Assembly (NCBI GenBank): GCA_020634155.1
Contig: JACKCI010000001.1
Location: 1,116,001 to 1,180,000, forward strand
DNA from: Anaerolineales bacterium
GTDB taxonomy: Bacteria; Chloroflexota; Anaerolineae; Aggregatilineales; J027
Length of the DNA: 64,000 nucleotides
Reading direction: 5' to 3'
Position numbers and translations under genes: made by a program. Below the pieces are notes generated by a model, which was not told the DNA's origin, ran no database searches, and saw nothing but the letters and a program-made list of their open reading frames with translations. Numbering within the stretch: the first letter of the stretch is position 1; each line of letters starts with the position of its first letter. Positions 8,076 through 16,974 of the stretch are shown here, piece by piece.

Positions 8076-8983
8076 TATTCCACTACACTAATCAACATCC
8101 CTTGACGGTCTACCCCAACCACCCATGCCTGCGACTCGACACCCGAATCGGCAAAGGCCGCTTGGACAGCCTCGGCAATCGCATCATGATAGTTTTCAGC
8201 AATCACCAACATGGCTGGTCCCTTGCCCGATAACACCATACCGATAGCCCCCTCTTCCATAGCGACCTCATTGACTGCCTTGAAGCCGGGGATGTAGCTG
8301 GTATAGTGTGGTTGGTGCAGTCGGTCACCCAAGCTTTGCGCCAATAAGCCAAAATCGCCAGTACGTAGCGCTTCCACCGCCAAAGCCGTTTGTCCAATAT
8401 TGAAAATCGCATCGTCAAAAGCCACTAAGCCGGGGAACCCAATCTGTGCGCCTTGGTATTCCGGCAAATCCGGCAAGACAACCACGACCCGTAGCGGCAC
8501 AATATCTTGGCTGCGGAAGGCCACTCCACCATCTGGCAATTGGCTACAGATACTCAGCCCTCCATTCATGGCTGCAATGGCAGCGGTCGGCTTAACGCCT
8601 TGCTGGGCAGCAAACTGCAACAAGTCAGCGCGGTTAAAATCACCTTCAATAAGATTATTCGCCGCCACAATCCCGCCGATAATCATGGCATTTTCTGCAC
8701 CAAGGCCAACATCCCAAGGAATCTCACTATCAATCGTGAGTTGCAGGCCCGCTGGTGCACGCTCGAAGTGTTGGAACACGCGCATAGCCGCCCGCAAGGC
8801 CACATTATCAAAATTCTCCGGTATATGTTCAGCACCCTCCCCATCGACAATTACAACCAACTCGTCATCATCACGGACAAGCAAGTCAACTGAAACGTGC
8901 ATGGAAAGCGCTAACCCAAGGACATCAAGGCCGGGGCCGAGGTTGGTGCTGGTGGCTGGAACTGAAACTTGTACTTTGTACAC
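8075..8983 (-). CDS. Homoserine kinase-like GHMP family protein with altered active site
   Basis: A 302-residue GHMP-fold protein. The N-terminus (VSVPATSTNLGPGLDVLGLA) and the DRLHQPHYTSYIPGF and SGKGPAM segments are those of homoserine kinase, which phosphorylates homoserine in threonine synthesis. However, the phosphate-binding motif 2, normally GLGSSAA, reads GLGAENA. The GHPDN/HYDN segment that supplies His and Asn near substrate is replaced by GVKPTAAI, and the usual SRAAL arginine is Gln (FNIGQTAL). It may have a different substrate or be non-catalytic (inference). The start is GTG 8983 with GGGAAG upstream. No other threonine genes are adjacent. Confidence 0.75.
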   Translation of the reverse strand: MYKVQVSVPATSTNLGPGLDVLGLALSMHVSVDLLVRDDDELVVIVDGEGAEHIPENFDNVALRAAMRVFQHFERAPAGLQLTIDSEIPWDVGLGAENAMIIGGIVAANNLIEGDFNRADLLQFAAQQGVKPTAAIAAMNGGLSICSQLPDGGVAFRSQDIVPLRVVVVLPDLPEYQGAQIGFPGLVAFDDAIFNIGQTALAVEALRTGDFGLLAQSLGDRLHQPHYTSYIPGFKAVNEVAMEEGAIGMVLSGKGPAMLVIAENYHDAIAEAVQAAFADSGVESQAWVVGVDRQGMLISVVE

Positions 8984-9043
8984 AGCAACTTCCCTATCCC
9001 TATCTGGTCTTGATTGATTATCGCAAGAGATGGCGAAACCCGC

Positions 9044-9049
9044 TACAAT
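9044..9049 (+). promoter_or_regulatory. Putative -10 element (TACAAT) before the PHP gene
   Basis: TACAAT lies 36 bases upstream of the preferred GTG start at 9085. A poor -35 (TCGCAA, 9021-9026) is at 17-base spacing. The location agrees with the downstream start and not with the TTG at 9010. Confidence 0.35.
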
Positions 9050-9084
9050 GGCACAGGATTTTTTTCACCGGGAGGTATACCCCT

Positions 9085-9765
9085 GTGCGCGTTGAATTGC
9101 ATAGCCATACCCACTATAGCCGCGATTGCCTGACCCATTTTAAGCAAGTGGTTAGCCGTTGCCGCAAGCTGGGTATTGATAAAATTGCTATCACTGACCA
9201 TAACACGGCGGAGAGCGCCCTTGCCTTTGCCAAGCTGGAGCCAGACCTGATTATCATTGGCGAAGAAATCATGACTACCGAAGGCGAAATTCTGGCCTTC
9301 TTTATGCACGAGACCATCCCCGCTAAACTGACGCCCGTCGAGACCATTCGCCGTCTGCGTGACCAAGGGGCTTTTGTGAGTGTTTCCCATCCCTTTGACC
9401 GTCTCCGTAAGGGGGCATGGACGAAAGAGCAACTCGACGGCATTATTGAGCATGTGGATGCTATTGAAATCTTCAACTCACGCTGCATTTGGAATAGCGA
9501 TAACCAAAAAGCCGCCGACTACGCCCGCGCTCATCAGGTCATGGGTACTGTCGGCTCCGATGCCCATACACCTATTGAGCTAGGCCGCGCCACCCTCCTA
9601 TTAGAACCCTTCACTGATGCTGCCAGCTTTGCCGAGTCACTTAAGACCGCCCAACAAGATGTCAAGCTTAGTTCGGCATGGATTCACTGGACAAGCACCA
9701 TCGCCAAATGGCAACGTAAATACCTTAAACGTCCGTATCCCCTGCCCAATGGCAATCAACTCTAG
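9085..9765 (+). CDS. PHP-domain metal-dependent phosphoesterase
   Basis: About 226 residues from GTG 9085, chosen because GGGAGG lies 9 bases upstream and the protein then begins directly at the PHP strand; an in-frame TTG at 9010 adds 25 residues with no strand match. Metal ligands of the PHP fold are visible: ELHSHTHYSRDC (H-x-H), ITDHNT, EEI (Glu) and SHPFDR, with the closing GSDAHTP. It resembles stand-alone PHP proteins of the YciV/RNase AM and PHP-associated type and probably hydrolyses phosphomonoesters or nucleotide phosphodiesters; the substrate cannot be deduced. It is followed after 8 bases by a GT39-like gene on the same strand. Confidence 0.85.
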   Translation: MRVELHSHTHYSRDCLTHFKQVVSRCRKLGIDKIAITDHNTAESALAFAKLEPDLIIIGEEIMTTEGEILAFFMHETIPAKLTPVETIRRLRDQGAFVSVSHPFDRLRKGAWTKEQLDGIIEHVDAIEIFNSRCIWNSDNQKAADYARAHQVMGTVGSDAHTPIELGRATLLLEPFTDAASFAESLKTAQQDVKLSSAWIHWTSTIAKWQRKYLKRPYPLPNGNQL

Positions 9766-9773
9766 GCGGCCCT

Positions 9774-11354
9774 ATGCGACATCGTAGCCTATGGATGGCC
9801 GTGTTGCTGCTCTTGATGCAGTTCTGGCTCCGCGCCCACCATCCCACCCAACTGCCCTTCTTTTGGGATGAAAACCGTCATATGGTGCGGGCTGATGCTA
9901 TCACCGACGGCGGTCATCCTGCCGAAAACAGTCATGGCAAGTTTCTACTCTATGCGTGGTTAGCGCCCTTCCATGTCGATACCGAGCGTGACGCTGCCTT
10001 GCACATCTCGCGCAGCGCAGTGGCGCTTTTTTCGCTGTTGGGAGCGGCTACCCTCTTTACCCTTACCCGTCGGCTGTTTGGCACAGCGGCAGGCTATGCT
10101 GCGCTGGCTTTCTATGCCCTTGCGCCCTTTGCCATGTTCTATGAGCGCATGGTGCTATCGGATGGGCTGGCGGCGGCGCTAGGGGTATTGACGGCATGGC
10201 ACAGCATCCGCTTGGCGGAACGCCCCACCTATCGGCGCGGGGTATGGGTTGGGGTCTTTGCAGCCTTAGCGGTCATGGCAAAACTGACAATGACCTTCAG
10301 CACGGTGTTGATGCCCGTCTTGGCAGGATTTTTGCTGGGGAGTCATCCCATCCTTCAGCCGCAGACATGGCGCGAATGGCTCATTGCCCGTTGGAAACGC
10401 TATTGGTGGTATTGGGTAGCGGCAGGGGTAGCTTTTGTCGTCATGTGGCTACCGACACTGATACCCGCCCTCATTGAAGGGCAATCGGGGCATTATTATG
10501 TGCTGGTTGACCAAAGTTTAGTCGATACCAGCGTCTTCTCGGCCAATGATGGTAACCGTTACACTGAGTTCCTCAACCAATTCACCACCATGCTCTCGCT
10601 GCCAATGGTGGTGGTGCTACTGGTGGCTATTGGGCTGGGTCTATGGAAATTGCCCCGCCCCACCCTCTTTGGCTTGGCATGGCTACTATTGATATGGGTA
10701 CCCAATCTGCTGATGGTCTGGCGTACTCAGACCCGCTACTTGATGCCGGGAGTGTATGCGCTAGCGTTCTTGCTGGCAATAGGTACTGCTGCCGCACGCG
10801 GGCTGCCCGCCTTGCACCATCGCCCACGTCTTGTGAACCTCGGAATAGCGACAATTTTGATCTTGTGGGGTGTAGGTTTTGCGTTACCCTTCGCCTCAAC
10901 TGCCGCCAATGATGCCGCCATGCTCAATGTACCGCGCTGGGATGCACGCGATTATTATCAAGCGCCTTGGAATGCCTATGGCCTATTGCCCGCCCTGCAC
11001 TATCTGGACGAACAAGGGCAAGCCGATGCCAAGGGTCAAGTGCATGTCGTCGGGGTGGCGTGGATGTGTGAGTTTATGGATTTGTATCACTATGAACATA
11101 TCGACTTGACCTGTACCACGGGCAAAGACTATGATAGCACCCCCAATGGCACGATGTGGCAAGAAATCATTGAAGCATCGCACCACCAACCCATGTATTT
11201 GATGCTGGAGCAAAACCGCAAGACGCTAGAAATCCCTGAGATTCCCTTTACAAACTCAAACTTGGTATGGGAAAGAATCGCCGCTTTTCAGCGGCCTAAA
11301 GGGGGTCTATGGGTGACGGTTTGGCGCGTGCAACGTTTCCCATCGATAGGCTAG
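9774..11354 (+). CDS. GT39-like membrane glycosyltransferase (PMT/ArnT superfamily)
   Basis: A 526-residue polytopic protein with about 11-12 hydrophobic segments and a soluble C-terminal region. The first extracytoplasmic loop contains FFWDENRHMVRADAI, in which the acidic pair follows the first helix as in GT-C enzymes that use polyprenyl-phosphate sugars. It should transfer a sugar from a lipid carrier to a protein or lipid on the outer face of the membrane; donor and acceptor are unknown. The ATG has AGGCGG upstream, close behind the PHP gene. It ends four bases before the convergent histidine kinase. Three other polytopic transferases of this kind occur in the window (30.7, 39.4 and 41.1-43.8 kb). 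Confidence 0.8.
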   Translation: MRHRSLWMAVLLLLMQFWLRAHHPTQLPFFWDENRHMVRADAITDGGHPAENSHGKFLLYAWLAPFHVDTERDAALHISRSAVALFSLLGAATLFTLTRRLFGTAAGYAALAFYALAPFAMFYERMVLSDGLAAALGVLTAWHSIRLAERPTYRRGVWVGVFAALAVMAKLTMTFSTVLMPVLAGFLLGSHPILQPQTWREWLIARWKRYWWYWVAAGVAFVVMWLPTLIPALIEGQSGHYYVLVDQSLVDTSVFSANDGNRYTEFLNQFTTMLSLPMVVVLLVAIGLGLWKLPRPTLFGLAWLLLIWVPNLLMVWRTQTRYLMPGVYALAFLLAIGTAAARGLPALHHRPRLVNLGIATILILWGVGFALPFASTAANDAAMLNVPRWDARDYYQAPWNAYGLLPALHYLDEQGQADAKGQVHVVGVAWMCEFMDLYHYEHIDLTCTTGKDYDSTPNGTMWQEIIEASHHQPMYLMLEQNRKTLEIPEIPFTNSNLVWERIAAFQRPKGGLWVTVWRVQRFPSIG

Positions 11355-11358
11355 TGGC

Positions 11359-13626
11359 CTAAGCAGCAACAATCGGTAGCGTAAAGACAAAGGTCGAGCC
11401 TTCGCCATAGACGCTATTGACCCACACCTCACCTTGATGCGCCTCAACCAACTTCTTGACGATGTAGAGACCGAGACCCGTCCCCTTGATATGCTCGGTC
11501 TTTTCATCCCGCACCCGCGTGAATTTGTCAAAAATGGTGGGTAGGGCGTCCATTGGGATACCTACGCCTTGGTCTTGAACTTTGACATGCACCTTGCCGC
11601 TTTCACGGTAGGCTTGCAAGCGAATCTGGCGGCCTTCCTCGGAATATTTGATGGCGTTATTGACCAGATTATTCAAAATCTGCACCAAGCGTGCCCCATC
11701 GACCAACACACGAGGCAAATCCATTGGCACATCAAATGCCACCTCCAACTTCTTGTGTTCAAGATGGACACGATTTTTTTCGACTACATCCTGTATCACA
11801 GGTAGCAACTCGGTGGCAACGGGTTCGAGGGTAATACCCGCCTCCAGACGCGCCACGCTCAAAAGGTCTTCTATCAGTTGGGTCATATCATAGATGGCCC
11901 GCTTGGCGTTCTCCACATAACCCTTGCTACGTTCACTGAGAGGGTCGAAAATCTCAATCAGCTCCAAATAGCCACGAATGGCTGCCAGCGGGTTCTTGAG
12001 GTCATGCGATACCGTTGCCACCAACTCATTCTTGAGTTTATCAAGCTCTTTGTAGAGCGTGATGTCATGCAATACAATCAAACGCCCCACTTCGGGCATG
12101 GGTACCACACTGATTTGATAGGTGGTGTTGCGATATTCCAATTCCGAGCGTTCTTCCTCTAAGGCAACAGGTAGCCCCGATGCCGCAAAGGATGATGCAA
12201 AAAGCTGACCTCGATAGTCCTGCCCTAAGTCCAGCCCCAGCAAGCCCACCGCCGCTGGATTGGTCAAAATAATCTGGTCGTGTTCATCGACCACAATCAT
12301 GATGTCGGCAGTTGTGGCTAAGACGGTGCCGAGTTTTTGACGCTCTAGCTCCGTTTGACGCAGCGAGACCGCATTCATCAAGGCGGCTGATGCTCGCTCA
12401 CACAGGCGGGCAATCCGCGCACGCTCTAGAGCCGAAAAGCCATCGGGTTCCTGTTTCTCTAATGCTAAAACGGCTACGGGTTGGTCTTGGTGAGCAATTG
12501 GCACCACAAAAAGCGAACTAGTCGAAGGTGCTAATGCAATATAGTCTTTTTCATCGCTAACCTGTGGAATATAGTAGGCCCTTTGAGCTTGGACAGCCCG
12601 CCCGCGCACCCCCGACGTGATGTCTAGGATTTTCGGAATAACCGCCCCTTGATACCCATAGTCTTTACTGAGTACAAGTTTGTCGCCCTCAACCAGCCAA
12701 ACCGAGGCCGCATCAGGATAGGACAGGCGAATGGCCCAATCCAACCAGAGCGACAGCACGCGGTCAAGGCTTAGGGCATTGTTGAGTTCGCGGTCAATTC
12801 GGTGTAGGCTTTCCAACGTCCCCACTTGCTCAGTGGTCTGTTGCATGGCCGCAAGATGGGCATATTCTTGCTCACCTGCATACTGACGTAAATTCAGCAC
12901 CCAAGCCCACCCTAGACCGATCGCTAGCGGTATGAATGTAAAGCGCCATTCCGAAGCCATCGGTAACACGTTCAGGAAGCTACCAAGGGCCAACAAGAAA
13001 CTAATGACAGCTCCTATCCATAGTACAATCCGCCCACGACGGTGTGTATCCTCTTGCCATGCGACCGTCCACTCATAGTAATTACCCTGATCGACTTCAT
13101 TAAAAACGGTCGAGCCAGTGGGGATACCGCGTAAAGTGGTGCCTACTAAGCGCACGGTATCTTGCAAGTACATATCTTGATTTTCAGGAGCGATTTGACG
13201 GAGAGAGGTTGTCGGATTCCAACGAACAGTTACCGAGCGAAAGCCCATTTTATGAATCTCAAGCGGGGTAATGGTCGCTGCCTGAAGTAGCTGCGGGATA
13301 CGCAAATAAACACGGACAAAAGAGCGCCAGCGGGGAAGGGAAGGTTGCTGCAAGGCGGCCACCGCTTGCCAATAATCACTCGGCACACCACTCAAGCGAC
13401 TGGCATAATAGTGGGCTAACCAGTAGGCTTCATGGCTAAGGGCAGCATAGGCAGGTGCTTGCAAGTTCGGCCCTGCCCATGACTCATTCAATAGGTTGAG
13501 CCATTCCGCCTCAATGGTAGGTGATGCGGAAACCCGCCGTAATGCTTGGGCAATAACAGCAATCGCTTCGCTTGGAACTTGCGGCGTTGTATCCTTAACG
13601 TAGTAACGGACGGGCATATTTGTCAT
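11359..13626 (-). CDS. Sensor histidine kinase (2 TM, GAF, PAS, HisKA, HATPase)
   Basis: A 755-residue kinase. Residues 1-195 form an unrecognised N-terminal region. Two membrane helices follow at about 200-245 (IVLWIGAVISFLLALGSFL and a second). A GAF domain occupies about 285-430 and a PAS domain about 440-520 (TADIMIVVDEHDQIILTNPA). The HisKA phosphoacceptor is in TVSHDLKNPLAAIRG (His near 539). The ATPase shows the N box NLVNNAIKYS, G1 DQGVGIP and G2 GTGLGLYIV. It should autophosphorylate and pass phosphate to a receiver; no response regulator is adjacent. AAGGA precedes ATG 13626. The stimulus is unknown. Confidence 0.9.
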   Translation of the reverse strand: MTNMPVRYYVKDTTPQVPSEAIAVIAQALRRVSASPTIEAEWLNLLNESWAGPNLQAPAYAALSHEAYWLAHYYASRLSGVPSDYWQAVAALQQPSLPRWRSFVRVYLRIPQLLQAATITPLEIHKMGFRSVTVRWNPTTSLRQIAPENQDMYLQDTVRLVGTTLRGIPTGSTVFNEVDQGNYYEWTVAWQEDTHRRGRIVLWIGAVISFLLALGSFLNVLPMASEWRFTFIPLAIGLGWAWVLNLRQYAGEQEYAHLAAMQQTTEQVGTLESLHRIDRELNNALSLDRVLSLWLDWAIRLSYPDAASVWLVEGDKLVLSKDYGYQGAVIPKILDITSGVRGRAVQAQRAYYIPQVSDEKDYIALAPSTSSLFVVPIAHQDQPVAVLALEKQEPDGFSALERARIARLCERASAALMNAVSLRQTELERQKLGTVLATTADIMIVVDEHDQIILTNPAAVGLLGLDLGQDYRGQLFASSFAASGLPVALEEERSELEYRNTTYQISVVPMPEVGRLIVLHDITLYKELDKLKNELVATVSHDLKNPLAAIRGYLELIEIFDPLSERSKGYVENAKRAIYDMTQLIEDLLSVARLEAGITLEPVATELLPVIQDVVEKNRVHLEHKKLEVAFDVPMDLPRVLVDGARLVQILNNLVNNAIKYSEEGRQIRLQAYRESGKVHVKVQDQGVGIPMDALPTIFDKFTRVRDEKTEHIKGTGLGLYIVKKLVEAHQGEVWVNSVYGEGSTFVFTLPIVAA

Positions 13627-13678
13627 TGCGACTATCCTTGATGCTCTCCATTTATTTTAACCGCAGTCGAGGTCACGA

Positions 13679-14359
13679 ATGAATACCCTCTCAAAAATAT
13701 TTACGTTTTTTCGTAAACAAAGCACCCTGCCGAGCGTGCAAGCCTATCAACAATGGGCCGCGAATTACCCTGCAACCGCCCATAATCTCCTCATGCAAGT
13801 CGAGCATACAGCAATGCTTAATCTCATGCCAGAAGTTAAGGAACGTAGGGTGTTGGATTTGGCAAGTGGGACAGGAAGGTGGGGGCAATGGGCATCTACC
13901 CAAGGTGCAAACATAGTTATTGGTTGCGACAATAGCGTCGCAATGCTCAATCATAGCGCCCTCATTTATCGTGTCTTGGCTACTGTAACAGCAATTCCGC
14001 TTCCATCAGCCAGTATTGATATTATACTCTATGGCCTAGCAGTTGGACACTCCCAAACCCTAAAGGATGTGCTTACAGAGGTTAGTCGTGTATTGAGCAT
14101 CGGGGGTGTCGCCCTTATTAGTGATTTCCATCCCGCCCTAGCATGGCAAGGCGCTCAACGTACCTTTCAAGGGCAAGATGGCAAGACCTACGCGGTTGAG
14201 CATTATGTTCATCGTTATGCGGATTGGTTCGCAGCTAGCCAAGCGGCAGGGCTACGCATCACGGGAGTGGAAGAACCCCACCGCCCCGATCAACCCCACA
14301 CCGCGCCTATCGTCTTTGTATTGAGATTAGAAAAAGACTCCGCTATGATGAACCCATGA
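13679..14359 (+). CDS. Class I SAM-dependent methyltransferase
   Basis: A 226-residue protein of the UbiE/COQ5-like methyltransferase type. SAM-binding motif I is VLDLASGTGRWGQWA (about 58-72), the acidic end of strand 2 is GCDNS, and motif post-II/III is IILYGLAVGHSQTLKDVL, followed by the usual FHP segment. There are no membrane helices. It overlaps the dus gene by four bases (ATGA type at 14356), which implies translational coupling, so a tRNA or small-molecule role within that operon is possible but not shown. The start ATG 13679 has GAGG upstream. The substrate is unknown. Confidence 0.85.
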   Translation: MNTLSKIFTFFRKQSTLPSVQAYQQWAANYPATAHNLLMQVEHTAMLNLMPEVKERRVLDLASGTGRWGQWASTQGANIVIGCDNSVAMLNHSALIYRVLATVTAIPLPSASIDIILYGLAVGHSQTLKDVLTEVSRVLSIGGVALISDFHPALAWQGAQRTFQGQDGKTYAVEHYVHRYADWFAASQAAGLRITGVEEPHRPDQPHTAPIVFVLRLEKDSAMMNP

Positions 14360-15384
14360 TTGACGCAACTACAACCCTGAATTCCATTACCATTGGTTCG
14401 ATCCCCATCCCAACCCCGCTAACCCTAGCACCGATGGATGGCATGACGAATTATGCCTTCCGCCGCTTGGTGCGCCAGCATTCGGGGACAGACTGCGGTC
14501 TTGTTTGCACTGAACTTCTCAGTAGCCAGATATTGACAGGCAAGGATAAACGCGCCCGCTTCAAATTCGATTGGCAGCCCGATGAGTTCCCCTTTGCCGT
14601 GCAGATTTTCGGCAATGACCCAACGATGATGGCCGACGCCGCCCAAATCCTCGAAGCCGCCGGAGCCGCCATTATCGACATTAACATGGGCTGTTGGGTG
14701 CCAAAAGTCGCCCGCAAAGGTGGCGGGGCAGGCCTCTTGCGAGATGTCTGTACCGCGACCAGCGTCGTTCAAGCGGTGGTGGATGCTGTGTCTGTCCCTG
14801 TGACGGTCAAGGTACGAGCAGGTTATCGGCGCGGTGAACCCAACGCCATTGCCTTTGCCCAAGCAGCGGAGGATGCAGGCGTGCAGATGGTTGCGGTGCA
14901 TTGGCGCTATGCCGACCAAGGCTTTCGACCCGACCCTGTAGATTGGTCGATTATTCGACAGGTCAAAGAAGTGGTGCGCTCCATTCCTGTCTTAGGCAAT
15001 GGGGATGTTCACACGGCTGCCGATGCCCGTCGGATGCTAGACGAAACAGGCTGCGATGGCGTCATGATTGGACGGGCCGCCGCTGGACACCCTTGGCTCT
15101 TCCATCATATCGCCCATGAACTCCGCACCGGAGAAGCCCTACCTGCTCCATCATTGGCTACACGGGCCAAGGCCGCCCTTGACCATGCACAGGTGATGGT
15201 CGGCACCTCGGATTATGAGGAAACCACCTCCGTGCTACAGCTTCGAGGGCGCTTACACCAATACTTTGATGAACTTATCGATACTGACCCGCAATTGGCA
15301 GACATGCGTCACCAGTTGGTACGCGTCAACACTTTGGCGGAAATCGAGGATTTACTACTGCCTATCATGGAGATAACCCAATGA
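14356..15384 (+). CDS. dusB: tRNA-dihydrouridine synthase (Dus family)
   Basis: A 342-residue FMN-dependent enzyme that reduces uridine to dihydrouridine in tRNA D-loops using NADPH. The TIM-barrel opening LAPMDGMTNYAFRRLVR matches the Dus signature, and CTELLSS follows. The catalytic cysteine is in DINMGCWVPKVARKGGG (about residue 115), where most family members read MGCP. FMN phosphate contacts are expected at NGDV (about 215) and GRAAAGHPW. The C-terminal helical tRNA-binding domain starts near 260. Length and motifs favour the DusB branch, although the subfamily is uncertain. It is coupled to the preceding methyltransferase and overlaps the next gene by four bases. Confidence 0.9.
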   Translation: MIDATTTLNSITIGSIPIPTPLTLAPMDGMTNYAFRRLVRQHSGTDCGLVCTELLSSQILTGKDKRARFKFDWQPDEFPFAVQIFGNDPTMMADAAQILEAAGAAIIDINMGCWVPKVARKGGGAGLLRDVCTATSVVQAVVDAVSVPVTVKVRAGYRRGEPNAIAFAQAAEDAGVQMVAVHWRYADQGFRPDPVDWSIIRQVKEVVRSIPVLGNGDVHTAADARRMLDETGCDGVMIGRAAAGHPWLFHHIAHELRTGEALPAPSLATRAKAALDHAQVMVGTSDYEETTSVLQLRGRLHQYFDELIDTDPQLADMRHQLVRVNTLAEIEDLLLPIMEITQ

Positions 15385-15977
15385 CCCAAGCATGGCGTGA
15401 ACTCGGCACGATTATCATGTTGCAAGTACAACTGAAACCATTAAAAGAAGGCACTGACCACCGTGTCTATAAACCCCATACCGCTCTACACCCTGTAGAT
15501 GCTTTCGACCTAACCAAAGAAGGCATTACCGCCGTTGTGGATGGACAGCAGGTGTACGATGCTCATCACATGCGCCACCCCCTTTCACGCTATCGCCAAA
15601 GCAACCCAATATCTATCGGCCTCACCAGCCATTACCAGCGGATGCAAACCCGCTTTGGCTCCCATATCAGCCTTGGCATCGCAGGCGAAAACATCATTGT
15701 TGAGACGGAAGAGGTGCTTTTTGAAGATGCGTTGATGCGAGGGGTTGCCATTCAAGGTGAACAAGGTCTTATCCAACTGGATGGGGTATTTGGGATACCG
15801 CCGTGTAAACCCTTCTCGAAGTTCTGCCTCAACATTCCAGATGAACGAGGTGAACCTGAGAGCGTTAAGGAAACACTGCAATTCTTACTCAAGGGAACAC
15901 GGGGCTTTTGCGCTGAACCGGTTGAGGTGGGCACCTTTACCATACGGGTCGGCGATAAATTGTGGGTACCTGCCTAA
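15381..15977 (+). CDS. MOSC-domain-like protein
   Basis: A 198-residue protein whose central and C-terminal segments follow the MOSC pattern: GIAGENIIVE (G-x-x-G-E-N near 105-114), PPCKPFSKFC (Cys residues near 142 and 149) and LKGTRGFCAEPVEVGTFTIRVGDKL. MOSC domains of molybdenum-cofactor sulfurases and YiiM-type enzymes bind sulfur or molybdopterin with a conserved Cys; the Cys here could serve, which is inference. No molybdenum cofactor genes are adjacent. The start ATG 15381 has GGAGATAA and overlaps dusB; an ATG at 15417 is an alternative. Its stop (TAA) overlaps the stop of the convergent gene (TAG) in a CTAA tetranucleotide. Confidence 0.65.
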   Translation: MTQAWRELGTIIMLQVQLKPLKEGTDHRVYKPHTALHPVDAFDLTKEGITAVVDGQQVYDAHHMRHPLSRYRQSNPISIGLTSHYQRMQTRFGSHISLGIAGENIIVETEEVLFEDALMRGVAIQGEQGLIQLDGVFGIPPCKPFSKFCLNIPDERGEPESVKETLQFLLKGTRGFCAEPVEVGTFTIRVGDKLWVPA

Positions 15978-16870
15978 TCTAACCCTTCGATATAGCCATA
16001 ATTTCGAAATACCCGCAGAGTGCCAACAGTCACCATGCCTGCGATTTCAAGCCGCACATTGGCCCATACATCGGGATAATCCGGCCATGCCCATGTCGGA
16101 TACCATCCCCCGTCTGCTTGTTGCTGGGCAAGCTGAAACGCAAGATTGGCCTGAATCGCTGTCTCAAAATGCGTGGCAAAAGGTGCCGAAGGACTGTTGA
16201 ATACAGCTAAGGGTGTTAGGACATACCCATGCCATTCATTGGGGTCGGTCACAATCAATTGCTGCGCCCACTCCAGCGCTTTTGGTTCCAAAGCAGGCAT
16301 ATAGGGCAACAACCGATAGATACAGTTAAAATTGTGCATCTCAATATCAGCGCCAATCTGCACCGCCTGATGCTTGGCAATGGCGTTGACCTCATCCAAA
16401 AAATCGACAGGCACCAAACTATGAAATTGATTGAGATAGGCCACAATCTCAGCATCAGGATTGCCCCATTCGTCGTCGTCATCATAGCTCCACCAGATGG
16501 CATGGGGTGCATCATCAAAGGCGGGCAACTTCAACGGCCATCCTGATTGCATGGGGTCATCACGTTTCACATAAGTACCTATTAAATAGGCAATGGCTTG
16601 CTGAACCATCTCATCTTTGGCAGTAGCCCCTATCGTGTTGAGATATTGCAAGGCGATAGTAGTAGCAATTGGGGATGAGACTGACGCCCGCACATCCGGC
16701 TCAAGGCCATAGCCAAACCCACCATCAGGGTTCTGAAACGCGGCAAGGGCTTCAAAAACAGCTTGAGATGAGCCGTTCTCAAAAATAAACTTAAACAGTT
16801 GTTGGTCCAAATCACGGGCGTGGGCTTCGATAAAGGCTTTAGCACGTTGAAAATCTGCTTGGGATAACAT
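15974..16870 (-). CDS. Prenyltransferase/terpene-cyclase-like alpha-toroid protein
   Basis: A 298-residue soluble protein with helical repeats typical of the squalene-cyclase/prenyltransferase alpha-alpha toroid: FQNPDGGFGYGLEPD near residue 46 and LAQQQADGGWYPTW near 252, each a QW-like turn (Q-x-x-D-G-G-[FW]). It is too short to be a full cyclase (about 600-700 residues) and has no DxDD protonation motif. Related stand-alone toroid proteins exist as hypothetical proteins in many bacteria. The start is strong (AGGAGGGTACTC before ATG). It is monocistronic and its stop overlaps the MOSC gene. The function is unknown; binding of an isoprenoid is speculation. Confidence 0.65.
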   Translation of the reverse strand: MLSQADFQRAKAFIEAHARDLDQQLFKFIFENGSSQAVFEALAAFQNPDGGFGYGLEPDVRASVSSPIATTIALQYLNTIGATAKDEMVQQAIAYLIGTYVKRDDPMQSGWPLKLPAFDDAPHAIWWSYDDDDEWGNPDAEIVAYLNQFHSLVPVDFLDEVNAIAKHQAVQIGADIEMHNFNCIYRLLPYMPALEPKALEWAQQLIVTDPNEWHGYVLTPLAVFNSPSAPFATHFETAIQANLAFQLAQQQADGGWYPTWAWPDYPDVWANVRLEIAGMVTVGTLRVFRNYGYIEGLD

Positions 16871-16914
16871 GAGTACCCTCCTGAATAAAGACCATATGTT
16901 CTATTATACATCAA

Positions 16915-16944
16915 TTGGCATTCAGCGCGAGTCTCTGCTAGATT
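16915..16944 (+). promoter_or_regulatory. Sigma70-like promoter of the SH3-repeat protein
   Basis: TTGGCA (16915-16920), 18-base spacer, TAGATT (16939-16944), 31 bases upstream of ATG 16975, which has a GAAGGGAG ribosome binding site. Confidence 0.45.
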
Positions 16945-16974
16945 TAACTAAAGAAGATTTGAAGGGAGCAGCAA

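Noticed and set aside
9010..9084. N-terminal extension of the PHP protein from TTG 9010
   Set aside because: The -10 element and GGGAGG both lie downstream of this TTG, and the extra residues fit no PHP strand.
14356..15384. Defective Dus enzyme because MGCP reads MGCW
   Set aside because: The catalytic Cys and other motifs remain, and the residue after Cys varies in the family.
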